From positions 1 to 64,000 of the forward strand of contig CAZWEO010000005.1 in assembly GCA_964633115.1 (NCBI GenBank): a stretch of 64,000 nucleotides of DNA. Reading direction: 5' to 3'. This DNA comes from B30-G6 sp964633115 (GTDB lineage: Bacteria > Desulfobacterota > Desulfobacteria > Desulfobacterales > B30-G6). The notes under the pieces were generated by a model that worked only from the letters and a program-made list of their open reading frames with translations, was not told where the DNA came from and searched no databases. The position numbers were made by a program, and so were the translations under genes. The number at the start of each line of letters is the position of its first letter. Positions within the stretch are counted from its first letter, which is position 1. Positions 42,381 to 51,400 of the stretch are shown here, one piece after another.

Positions 42381-42409
42381 TTGACGAGGTCGGGGGGGGG
42401 GTAAATATT
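42381..42409 (+). promoter_or_regulatory. Putative promoter with a ten-G spacer
   Basis: TTGACG (42381-42386) and AATATT (42404-42409) are 17 bases apart and the spacer holds an uninterrupted run of ten G at 42392-42401. It lies 40 bases before dctQ. Such runs change length easily, so promoter strength could vary between cells. Confidence 0.35.
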
Positions 42410-42449
42410 TGTATACGGCTAGCGCCCAAATAGAATCGAGGGATTGGCG

Positions 42450-42950
42450 ATGATTGAAATGATACTCGCAAAGATAGACAAAGTACTCAGTTTTTTTGAA
42501 GATTGGACCCTATTCATAGCCGTCATGATTGCCCTGGTGGCCCTGTTTGTTAATGTGCTGTTGCGCTATGGATTTAACTATACCCTGGCATGGTCGGAAG
42601 AACTGGTGCGAGAGGTGATTATCTATACGACGCTCATCGGATGCAGCGCCGCCACCAAGCAGCGCAAGATGATCAAGATCGATGCTTCGGTGCAACTCCT
42701 GCCGAAACTGAAGGTCCCTTTGAATTTTTTTAGCAACCTGGTGTCGCTCATATTTGCATCCTTTGTAATTTATTATGGGTGGCTCATGATGCTGCTTCAG
42801 TTCCGCACGCATCAAAAGACCATCATCATGCAGATTCCACTATACTATCTTTACGCCATCTTGCCCCTAATGGGTGTCATGATGTTTATCCGAACCATAG
42901 AGGTTATTTACGAGGACGTCCTGGAACTGAAAGCCAAAGATTCCGCCTAG
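42450..42950 (+). CDS. dctQ: TRAP transporter small membrane subunit (DctQ family)
   Basis: 166 residues with four predicted transmembrane helices (about 18-38, 50-68, 88-110, 128-150) and the conserved RYGFNYTLAWSEELVRE segment after TM1. The ATG at 42450 has CGAGGG seven bases upstream. It forms the membrane part with DctM. Confidence 0.92.
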   Translation: MIEMILAKIDKVLSFFEDWTLFIAVMIALVALFVNVLLRYGFNYTLAWSEELVREVIIYTTLIGCSAATKQRKMIKIDASVQLLPKLKVPLNFFSNLVSLIFASFVIYYGWLMMLLQFRTHQKTIIMQIPLYYLYAILPLMGVMMFIRTIEVIYEDVLELKAKDSA

Positions 42951-43057
42951 TCTAACCGCAGGTGAACCAAATGATAAAAAACCACAGACCACCACAATCA
43001 AAAGCGTGTGCGCTCATATTTTCTAATGGTGGGTTGTGCAGTGAGGAGAACCCTTGA

Positions 43058-44353
43058 ATGGAAACCAGTGACGTAATCATCCTTTGCATACTTCTGGGTT
43101 GCATGGCGACCTATATTCCCGTATTCATGTGCCTCTTTTTCACGGCAGTGCTCGGTTTCGTCATTTTTACGGATCTACCGTTGCTGCTGCTGGCCCAAAC
43201 CCTGTTTCGTTCCATGGATAACTTCGCCTTGGTGGTCGTGCTCTTTTTTATCCTCTGCGGTAACATTATGACGGCCGGGAGTATCGTTGAAAAACTGATA
43301 AAGGCTGCCAATACCATGGTGAGCTGGTTGCCAGGGGGTCTGGGCATGGCCGGTGTCATCGCCTGCGGCCTGTTCGGCGCCATATCGGGTTCAACTGTGG
43401 CTACCGTTGTGGCACTGGGTGGATTTATGATTCCGGCCTTGATCAAAAACGGCTACCCGGAAAAATACACCATGGGCTTGATGACCACATCGCCCAATCT
43501 AGGTGTCATTATCCCACCCAGTATCGGCATGATTCTCTACAGCATGATCAGCAATGTAAGCCTGGAAGGCTTGTTTATGACCGGGTTTATTCCCGGGCTG
43601 CTTATCATCATGGGCGTCTGCGGCTACACCTATCTGAAGTTCCGCAAGCGGACGGAAATAACCCGGATGCCGGTACCCACCTTCGGGGAAACCATAGCTG
43701 TGTTGAAAGAGTGCTTCTGGGCCCTGATGCTGCCCGTTATCATTTTCGGCGGTATTTTTTCAGGGGCATTCACGGCCAACGAAGCTGCTGTGGTTGCCAG
43801 CGTCTATGCCTTTGTCGTCGAGATATTCATTCATAAATCCATCAAATGGAATCAGGTCAAGGAAATAACGGTTTCATCTGCGGTCACTTCGGCATCACTC
43901 TTGATTATCGTAGCCGGCGCCACCTGCTTTGGCCGCTTGTTGACCTTAGAGAGCATTCCCGGTCGAATCACCGAAACGGTTTTGGCTGCTATTCAATCAC
44001 CCATGGTGTTTTTATTTGCCATGAACGCTTTACTCCTGATTGTTGGGATGTTCATGGATATTATTTCTGCCACAATGATTCTGGGACCCGTGTTCCTTCC
44101 CATGTTGGGTGCTTTTGACATTAATTGGATGCATTTCGGCCTCATCATGACCGTCAATCTAGCCATCGGATATTGCACACCGCCCATGGGCGTCAGCTTA
44201 TATATCACCGGTGCCATAGCCAACCGCAACCTGATATATGTATCCAAGGCTGTGATTCCATTTATCATTATCCAAATGATTGTTTTGGGTATTATCACCT
44301 ACATGCCTGATTTAGTGCTTTGGATGCCCCGGTTTTTCGGCTATCTTGATTAA
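43058..44353 (+). CDS. dctM: TRAP transporter large membrane subunit (DctM family)
   Basis: 431 residues with about 11-12 transmembrane helices. The family motifs GLFGAISGSTVATVVALGG and TTSPNLGVIIPPSIGMILY, and C-terminal CTPPMGVSLY, are intact. It imports substrate with a sodium gradient. A bidirectional terminator follows at 44389-44423. Confidence 0.95.
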   Translation: METSDVIILCILLGCMATYIPVFMCLFFTAVLGFVIFTDLPLLLLAQTLFRSMDNFALVVVLFFILCGNIMTAGSIVEKLIKAANTMVSWLPGGLGMAGVIACGLFGAISGSTVATVVALGGFMIPALIKNGYPEKYTMGLMTTSPNLGVIIPPSIGMILYSMISNVSLEGLFMTGFIPGLLIIMGVCGYTYLKFRKRTEITRMPVPTFGETIAVLKECFWALMLPVIIFGGIFSGAFTANEAAVVASVYAFVVEIFIHKSIKWNQVKEITVSSAVTSASLLIIVAGATCFGRLLTLESIPGRITETVLAAIQSPMVFLFAMNALLLIVGMFMDIISATMILGPVFLPMLGAFDINWMHFGLIMTVNLAIGYCTPPMGVSLYITGAIANRNLIYVSKAVIPFIIIQMIVLGIITYMPDLVLWMPRFFGYLD

Positions 44354-44388
44354 GCGTTTTATATTTTTTTATGATTGCAGATCAATTC

Positions 44389-44423
44389 AATCAGCGACCA
44401 TCTTTCAAAGGTGGTCGCTGATT
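44389..44423. terminator. Hairpin terminator after dctM
   Basis: AATCAGCGACCA (44389-44400) pairs perfectly with TGGTCGCTGATT (44412-44423) around an 11-base loop. T-rich sequence follows only weakly. Confidence 0.75.
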
Positions 44424-44772
44424 TGCTTTATCCGCCTTCGCAGCAGACCTTCGGCTTGCACATGGATATGAATGCCAAAAATAAGATAAACGTTGCGGCG
44501 CGATGTCACCCCAGAAATAAGGCGGATAACCGCGACGTAGCCGAAGGCGAAGTCGGGTATTTAAATTGGAACCCCATTTTACCCGTGGGGTTCCATAACT
44601 ATAATGTAGTTACAAAATAGCTTGACATGGTTTTGGGGTTATTGCTATATTCTCGCAACCCATCCAGAAATGATTCAATAAAAATATTGATATAAATCAA
44701 TTGGTTAAATTAATTCACGGTGTGGCTACTTAAATGCTTAGCATGCCGGGTTTGAAATTAGGAGGCGAATAA
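44424..44772. other. Gap before the acyl-CoA dehydrogenase gene, with a hairpin and a strong promoter
   Basis: No supported gene. It has a perfect 10-base hairpin at 44567-44595 (TGGAACCCCA with TGGGGTTCCA) and a consensus promoter at 44622-44651. Complementary GCCTTCG and CGAAGGC words near 44432 and 44542 suggest further folding of the segment. Confidence 0.55.
44622..44651 (+). promoter_or_regulatory. Promoter of the glutaryl-CoA module
   Basis: TTGACA (44622-44627), an 18-base spacer and TATATT (44646-44651) are close to the sigma-70 consensus. The acyl-CoA dehydrogenase starts 121 bases further on, so a leader of about 115 bases is predicted. Confidence 0.7.
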
Positions 44773-45936
44773 ATGGATTTTGGACTATCCAAAGAAATGG
44801 AAATGCTCAGAAAAGCTGTTCGGGAGTTTGCTACCAAAAAAATAGCGCCTTATGCTGATCAATGGGATGCCGAGCATTATTTTCCCTACAAAGAGGCTAT
44901 CAAGCCCATGGGTGAGCTGGGTTTTTTTGGTACTGTGATTCCCGAAGAGTATGATGGCGATGATATGGGTTGGCTGGCGACTGTGATTGTCACGGAAGAA
45001 ATAGCCCGGGCATCGAGTTCATTACGGGTTCAAATCAATATGCAAGCCCTCGGTTGCGCCTACACTATCTTGACTTATGGCAGCGATGAGGTCAAATCTA
45101 AATATATCCAGAAACTTGTGAATGCCGATTACATTGGCGGATTTGGCATTACTGAGCCAGATGCTGGTTCCGATGTCATGGCCATGGTATCCACGGCCGA
45201 AGATAAAGGTGATCACTGGTTGCTGAATGGTTCCAAAACATGGATATCCAATGCTAATATCGCCGATGTCATCATTTACTATGCCTATACCGATGTTTCC
45301 AAGGGCTCCAAAGGATTATCGGCATTTGTGGTGGAGATGAAGAATTTCAATGGAATCAAAACTTCTAGCTTGGATAAAATGGGATCGCATTCATCCCCGA
45401 CCGGAGAGGTTTTCCTGGACAACACCAAAGTTCCCAAGGAGAATATCCTGGGTAAGCCCGGCGATGGCGCCAAAATCGTTTTCGGATCGCTGAATCAGAC
45501 GCGGCTATCGGCAGCTGCCGGTGCTGTCGGGGTTTCACAGGCTTTCCTGGATGTGGCTACCAAGTATTGCAACGAGAGAAAACAGTTTGGTAAACCCATC
45601 GGGCAGTTCCAAATGAACCAGGATATGATTGCCCAAATGGCCACGGAAATAGATGCAGCCCGATTGTTGGTTTACAAGGGTGCCTGGCGCAAGGATCAAG
45701 GCCAATTGAATAACGGACTCGATGTGGCCAAAGCCAAGTATTTTGCCGGCGAAGTCGTCACCAAGTGCGCCAATTATGCCATGAAGATTCTGGGAGCCTA
45801 TGGATATTCCACCGAATATCCGGTAGCGCGTTTTTATAAAGATACGCCGACTTATTTTATCGTGGAAGGTTCGGCCAATATTTGTAAATGGATTGTGGCC
45901 TTGGATCAGTTGGGATACCGTAAGGCCAACCGATAA
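44773..45936 (+). CDS. Acyl-CoA dehydrogenase, glutaryl-CoA dehydrogenase type
   Basis: 387 residues; a soluble FAD flavoprotein. R85 in SSSLRVQINMQ aligns with the arginine of glutaryl-CoA dehydrogenase that binds the free carboxylate, and E365 in VEGSAN is the catalytic base. FGITEPDAGSD is the family signature. The glutaryl-CoA dehydrogenase of sulfate reducers is non-decarboxylating and works with a separate glutaconyl-CoA decarboxylase, whose alpha subunit is encoded here at 46578. I infer glutaryl-CoA to glutaconyl-CoA oxidation; another dicarboxyl-CoA is possible. AGGAGGCG precedes the ATG. Confidence 0.85.
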   Translation: MDFGLSKEMEMLRKAVREFATKKIAPYADQWDAEHYFPYKEAIKPMGELGFFGTVIPEEYDGDDMGWLATVIVTEEIARASSSLRVQINMQALGCAYTILTYGSDEVKSKYIQKLVNADYIGGFGITEPDAGSDVMAMVSTAEDKGDHWLLNGSKTWISNANIADVIIYYAYTDVSKGSKGLSAFVVEMKNFNGIKTSSLDKMGSHSSPTGEVFLDNTKVPKENILGKPGDGAKIVFGSLNQTRLSAAAGAVGVSQAFLDVATKYCNERKQFGKPIGQFQMNQDMIAQMATEIDAARLLVYKGAWRKDQGQLNNGLDVAKAKYFAGEVVTKCANYAMKILGAYGYSTEYPVARFYKDTPTYFIVEGSANICKWIVALDQLGYRKANR

Positions 45937-46038
45937 TACTAAATTTTAGGGCAGCGGTGCCGCCCTAAAATTTACTATGGTAAGCGGCTTCCGTCTTCAC
46001 CCTTCGGGCTGCGCCGAGACAAGCCGCTGTATTACCAT
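45936..46038 (+). other. Two consecutive strong hairpins after the acyl-CoA dehydrogenase
   Basis: TAAATTTTAGGGC (45940-45952) pairs perfectly with GCCCTAAAATTTA (45962-45974). Directly after it, ATGGTA plus AGCGGCTT (45977-45990) pair with AAGCCGCT and TTACCAT (46021-46038). No clear T-tract follows the first. They could set the level of the downstream genes or protect the mRNA end. Confidence 0.6.
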
Positions 46039-46073
46039 GCCGGGTTACTAGGGCAATACAGGGAGGTGGCGGA

Positions 46074-46469
46074 TTGGATAATGAACTCGTCGAAAAAACC
46101 AAGCGGACGGCCGAGCTGTACTTCAAAGATGTGAAGGGCGAACGGCCTTTTGACCTATGGCGGGCATTTGACAAGGATCTGGCCAAAGATCTTAGCTTGT
46201 TTATCACTGGGAGCATGTATGCCCGGGAGAAACTTCCCCACCCGACGCGTCAGTTGGTGACGGTTGCAGCTCTCACAGTTTTATCGCGTCCTGAAGAGCT
46301 TAAGCTGCATATCGAGGCTGCCTTAAATGTGGGCTGTACCCCCGCTGAAATTGCTGAAACCATTTTTCAGACATTGGTATATGGCGGTGTGCCCTCGGCC
46401 AATACGGCGCTCAAGGTACTACGGGAAGTCCTGCAGGAAAAGGGGAGCTGGCCGCTATATCCAGAATGA
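46074..46469 (+). CDS. Carboxymuconolactone decarboxylase / AhpD-family protein
   Basis: 131 residues from a TTG start at 46074 behind GGGAGGTGG. The core LPHPTRQLVTVAALTVL, LKLHIEAALNVGCTPAEIAE and FQTLVYGGVPSANTAL matches the carboxymuconolactone decarboxylase domain. It lacks the CxxC of AhpD peroxidases and keeps the histidine (LHIEAAL) of the decarboxylase branch. Its reaction in this operon is unknown; position between the dehydrogenase and the decarboxylase alpha subunit suggests a role in the same pathway. Confidence 0.8.
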   Translation: MDNELVEKTKRTAELYFKDVKGERPFDLWRAFDKDLAKDLSLFITGSMYAREKLPHPTRQLVTVAALTVLSRPEELKLHIEAALNVGCTPAEIAETIFQTLVYGGVPSANTALKVLREVLQEKGSWPLYPE

Positions 46470-46473
46470 TGGC

Positions 46474-46552
46474 TTTAGGTTTTAAGTACGCACAAGGCTT
46501 GCAGCTGAGAGCTGTGTGTCATCCTAAAACCTAACACTTAAAACTTAAAACG
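46474..46552. repeat. TTAAGTTTTAGG-type dispersed repeat before the GcdA gene
   Basis: CCTAAAACCTAACACTTAAAACTTAAAACG at 46523-46552, cited in parts as CCTAAAACCTAACAC then TTAAAACTTAAAACG, differs in about two bases from 26705-26734 inside the S10 operon. TTTAGGTTTTAAGT at 46474-46487 forms the inverted arm. Confidence 0.7.
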
Positions 46553-46577
46553 TTACGAAACTAAATGGAGTAATCCG

Positions 46578-48311
46578 ATGAAACCTTATTTCGAAACAAT
46601 GCCTGAATTTGGGAAAATCATTAGCCATGGTCAAATTCTCAGCACCGAGGAAAATGTTCAAAAAATAAAGGAAGTGGAAACGGAGATTGAACAGGAAGTC
46701 GAAAAAGCTAAGAATGTCGGTTTCCCAGAAGAGAAAATCAATGCCCGCGGCCAATTAACCGTTTGGCAACGCTTGGAATATCTGGTCGATCCCGGTACCT
46801 GGTGCCCCTTGCATACCCTTTATAATCCCGATGATAATGCCGAAGGCACCACCAATGTTTTTGATGGTTTGGGGAAGATATCCGGGAAATGGGCCGTTAT
46901 TATCGGTTTTGACAACAAGCTGCTGGCTGGTGCCTGGGTGCCAGGACAGTATGAGAATATTTTACGGGTAACCAATCTCTCCAAACGACTTAATATCCCC
47001 TTGGTATGGTTGGTGAACTGCAGCGGTGTCAAACTGACCGAGCAGGAAAAATTTTACGCCGACCGTCGCGGCGGCGGCACCACGTTTTTCCGGCATGCTG
47101 AGCTTGAGCAGATGGGTATTCCGGTGCTGGCAGCAATCTACGGGACCAATCCGGCTGGCGGCGGCTATCAAGGCATCAGCCCCACAATTCTTTTTGCCCA
47201 TAAAAATTGCAATATTGCCGTTGGCGGCGGCGGAATTTTAAGCGGCATGTCTCCCAAAGGCTATTTTGACGAAGACGGTGCCGAACAGTTAATTAATGCC
47301 GCTAAGCAATATAAGGCGACCCCCCCGGGTTCGACCAAAATCCACTATGATGAAACCGGATTTTTCCGCTATGTTTACGAAGAAGAAAAGCAGGTTTTAG
47401 ACGGTCTGAAAGATTATATGAAGGACATGCCGGCCTATAATCCTAAATTTTTCCGCGTAGCTGCGCCCGCAGAACCCCGCTTTCCGGGTGAGGATCTTTA
47501 TCGCCTGATTCCGTTCAATCAGAAACAAATGTATAGCTTTGATGAAGTGCTGGCTCGTTTGGTGGATAATAGCGAGCATATGGAGTTTAAGCCTGATTAT
47601 GGCCCGGAAATATATACCGGCATTGTTAAGATTGATGGCTTTCCGGTGGGTATTATCGGTAACCGTCAAGGTTTTCTGGGAATGGACTACCCCGAATATG
47701 CCGATTACCCAGGTATCGGTGGCAAGCTTTACCGCCAAGGCCTGATTAAAATGAACGAATTCGTAACCTTATGCGGCCGGGATCGTTTGCCGATCGTCTG
47801 GTTCCAAGACACATCTGGAATCGATGTGGGGGATATTGCCGAAAAAGCTGAATTGTTGGGTTTGGGACAAAGTCTGATCTACTCGATTCAACAAACCGAT
47901 GTTCCCCAGATATTGGTATTGTTGCGCAAAGGCACGGCTGCAGCCCATTATGTCATGGGTGGACCTACCGACAATCGTCATAATGCGTTTACACTGGGCA
48001 TCGCGACTTCGGAAATATATGTGATGCATGGGGAAACCGCTGCCGCCGCCAGTTTCTCACGGCGCCTGGTTAAAGAGAAGGATGCCGGTCGAGACCTAAA
48101 GCCCGTCATCGATAAGATGAATCAGATGGCCCAGGAGTATTATGATTATTCCCGGCCGGTGTACTGTGCCCAAAAAGGATTTGTGGATGAGGTGGCACGC
48201 ATGACTGACGTGCGCAATTATTTGGTGGCTTTTGCTGGGGCGGTCTATCAAAACCCAACATCAATCTGCCCGCAGCATCAAATGTTGTTGCCCAGGAGTA
48301 TTCGCGGATAA
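46578..48311 (+). CDS. gcdA: Glutaconyl-CoA decarboxylase alpha subunit (carboxyltransferase)
   Basis: 577 residues, close to the 587 of Acidaminococcus GcdA, and similar throughout: KLAGAWVPGQ-like LLAGAWVPGQYE, LNCSGVKLTEQEK-like segment, RRGGGTTFFRHAELEQMGIPV, YGTNPAGGGYQ. It transfers the carboxyl group from glutaconyl-CoA to biotin, giving crotonyl-CoA; the biotin carrier and the sodium-pumping GcdB are needed but not in this window. GGAG precedes the ATG. A terminator follows, so the sodium pump parts must be encoded elsewhere. Confidence 0.92.
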   Translation: MKPYFETMPEFGKIISHGQILSTEENVQKIKEVETEIEQEVEKAKNVGFPEEKINARGQLTVWQRLEYLVDPGTWCPLHTLYNPDDNAEGTTNVFDGLGKISGKWAVIIGFDNKLLAGAWVPGQYENILRVTNLSKRLNIPLVWLVNCSGVKLTEQEKFYADRRGGGTTFFRHAELEQMGIPVLAAIYGTNPAGGGYQGISPTILFAHKNCNIAVGGGGILSGMSPKGYFDEDGAEQLINAAKQYKATPPGSTKIHYDETGFFRYVYEEEKQVLDGLKDYMKDMPAYNPKFFRVAAPAEPRFPGEDLYRLIPFNQKQMYSFDEVLARLVDNSEHMEFKPDYGPEIYTGIVKIDGFPVGIIGNRQGFLGMDYPEYADYPGIGGKLYRQGLIKMNEFVTLCGRDRLPIVWFQDTSGIDVGDIAEKAELLGLGQSLIYSIQQTDVPQILVLLRKGTAAAHYVMGGPTDNRHNAFTLGIATSEIYVMHGETAAAASFSRRLVKEKDAGRDLKPVIDKMNQMAQEYYDYSRPVYCAQKGFVDEVARMTDVRNYLVAFAGAVYQNPTSICPQHQMLLPRSIRG

Positions 48312-48358
48312 TTTTCAAGGAAAACACCGGCTCAAAAAATGCTGGTATTCGTTTCAAT

Positions 48359-48398
48359 AAAAACCTCGCATCAATTTTAAGTTGGTGGGAGGTTTTTT
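48359..48398 (+). terminator. Intrinsic terminator after gcdA
   Basis: AAAACCTC (48360-48367) pairs with GAGGTTTT (48389-48396), with an inner CATCAA/TTGGTG pair, followed by more T residues. Confidence 0.85.
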
Positions 48399-48446
48399 AT
48401 TTCGAAAATCGTTGAATCCGTCCTCTGAAAAAGGTAATTAAACCAT

Positions 48447-51400
48447 ATGTCCAATGATGTCCAAATCACCCTTGATCCGGCCCCTGGCAGCTCACTGTTG
48501 CGTCATCGGGGCGATACGCTTGTATTTGCGCTTCGGACCAACCGACCGATACAGGGGCGGGCGTTTTTAAGAACCAACCTGGGCAGGGGACGAATTAGCA
48601 GGCAGCAGATCCGGGATGCGGTTGAAAATAAAGTGGCCCCAAGTGGCCGTGACTGGTTTGATATCCGCATGCCAGAAGTTGAGCCGCAATATTTCCGTTT
48701 ACGCCTACCCCTGATTGAAGTGGGGCATTTTGAAGCCAAAGCCTTGTTTATACCCCGAGGCCAAACTGAGCCCTTGTGGGTTCCGGGCGTCAACATTTGC
48801 ATCAACATCGAGCCGGCCGAAAGTTGTTGTGCCAATATCATATATAACGCATTCGTGCGTCAATTTGGTGCAAATAAAGAAGGGCTGGGGTTTGGAGAGA
48901 ACCATCTTCAAGCCATGTCAGTACTGGATGAAACCGGCTGTCATGTAATTCCGCCATCCGGAACCTTTCGGGATTTGATTCAGGAACTCGATTTCATAAT
49001 TGGGGAACTCGGCTGCCGATACATCCAACTACTACCCATTCATCCAACACCCACGACATTCGGCCGCATGGGACGTTTTGGGAGTCCCTATGCGGCCCTC
49101 AGTTTTACGGCAGTGGACCCGGCCTTAGCAGAATTTGACGATAGGGCCACACCGCTGGAACAATTTCTGGAGTTGGTGCAAGCCGTTCATGCTCGCAATG
49201 CCAAGGTGTTGCTGGACATTGCTATTAACCACACCGGTTGGGCTGCATCGTTGCATGAAACCCATCCCCAGTGGTTGGTGCGCAGCGACCAAGGCAACAT
49301 CGAAGTCCCCGGTGCTTGGGGTGTGCGTTGGGAAGATTTAACCAAACTAAACTTTCAGCACCGGGATTTGTGGTGCTATATGGCTGAGGTTTTTCTGACC
49401 TGGTGTCGCCGGGGAGTGGATGGATTTCGATGCGATGCCGGGTATATGATCCCAGCAACTGTATGGCAGTACATAATTGCTGTGGTGCGTGATCAGTTTC
49501 CAGATACAATTTTCTTCCTGGAAGGTTTGGGGGGTAAGGTGTCTGTCACCCGGGGACTATTGGATTCAGCCAATTTCAACTGGGCATATTCCGAACTCTT
49601 CCAAAACTATAGCCAGCACGACATCGTGGCACAAATGGAATTGGCCCAGCAGATTTCACAGGGCCAAGGTTTGATGGTGCATTATGCGGAAACACATGAC
49701 AATCTGCGTTTAGCTTCACGGTCACAGACCTGGGCTCGCATGCGAACAGCCCTGTGTGCACTGGCCTCATTTCAAGGGGGGTTCGGGTTTGCCAATGGTG
49801 TTGAATGGTATGCCAGCCAAAAAATCAATGTGCATGAATCGCCATCTTTAAACTGGGGCTCCGATCAAAATCAAGTAGACTATATTCGTCGCTTAAGTCA
49901 GCTGCTAAAGAAACATCCTGCTTTTTGGGATCAAAGTCGGATCGACATCATCGATCAGACATCGGAGCATACCTTCGTTTTTTTGCGGCAGCATATGCCG
50001 ACTGAGAAAAAATTACTCATCGTTGTCAATTTGGATGATAGCCGGCCGCAACGTGCTGTCTGGCCAGAGATGGATCGGATGGGAACCACCGAGTCCTGGC
50101 TCGATCTCATATCAGGCGAACGGGTAGCTGCTCGCATGCAAGCTGGAAACATGCAGATCGATCTGCTTCCGGGCCAGGTTCTTTGCATTAGCAATGAACC
50201 GGATGGGTATGTTGATACTGCTGTTCAGGCTGATAAACCGTTTGGAATTCCAGATCGTATCCTCCGTCAGCGTCTGCGATTAAAGACGTTGGAAGTCCAG
50301 CAAGCATACCACGATTTTGGCGATATGGATGATTGGGATGTAGATATCGCCAGCAGGCAGTTGCGGGAGGACCCACTGGATTTTTGCCGCCGGATGAATT
50401 CCCACAGTGGAGAATCCCGCACGATCCATTGGTGCTGGCCTCAAGACTGCCGCCGAGAGGTGATGCTACCACCACATCATTTCTTGTATTTAAAATCGCC
50501 CCACCCATTTAAGGTAAAGATTGGTCAGGGACAACAGATATGGGTGTCTGAAACTTCGCTACCGTCACGACATGATTTTCACTGGGCCCTAATCAAGCCT
50601 TTTCCGGTGTCTGATGCCATGCGTGAATTGAACATGAATTTGTCGGTCTATGCCCTTGAAAAATGTCAGCAGGTGGATGCGCGTTTAATGTTGTTGCCGA
50701 ACAGGTTGTCGGACTTCAACCTGACTTACTCCCGCCGATGCATTGATAGTTCCCAGCAGCGGTTGCTGCTATCCAACGTGCGCGGGGCGGCCTGCTTTTT
50801 GCCACTTGCCTGGGGTCGACAATATAGCCGCTACGATAGTGTGTTGGCAGCCAACATTCATCCGCAATTGCCCGTTGACCGCTGGATCATGTTTACACGC
50901 TTACGGGCTTGGGTTGTGTATCAGGATTACTCGCAATCCCTTGACATGGACTGTCTAACATCTTTTGGCCTAAACCGAGCACTGCAGGGTGATTGGTCTT
51001 TCCAGGTGCCCACGGGCTGTGGAACGCATGTCATCCTGCAACTTTGGGTTCACTTGCACAAGGATTCCAATCTGATTCAATTCGAAGTGCGAAGATGCCC
51101 CCAAAACGGGGAGCAGGGCCGACTTTCTAATGCAGAAACTGTCGAGATCATTTTACGTCCAGATATTGAAAACCGATCTTTTCATGCCAATACCAAAGCC
51201 TACCGGGATGTTGAGAATGCATGGCCACAGGCGGTCTCATCCCAGAAAGATGGATTTACTTTTAAACCGGATAATTCTCACTGTTTGAATATGGTTCAAC
51301 CAGGGGGTGAATTTGTTACCGAGCCAGAATGGCATTATATGATTCACCGAACTGAGGATGCTGATCGGGGCTTTGATCCCCACGGCGATTTATTTAGTCC

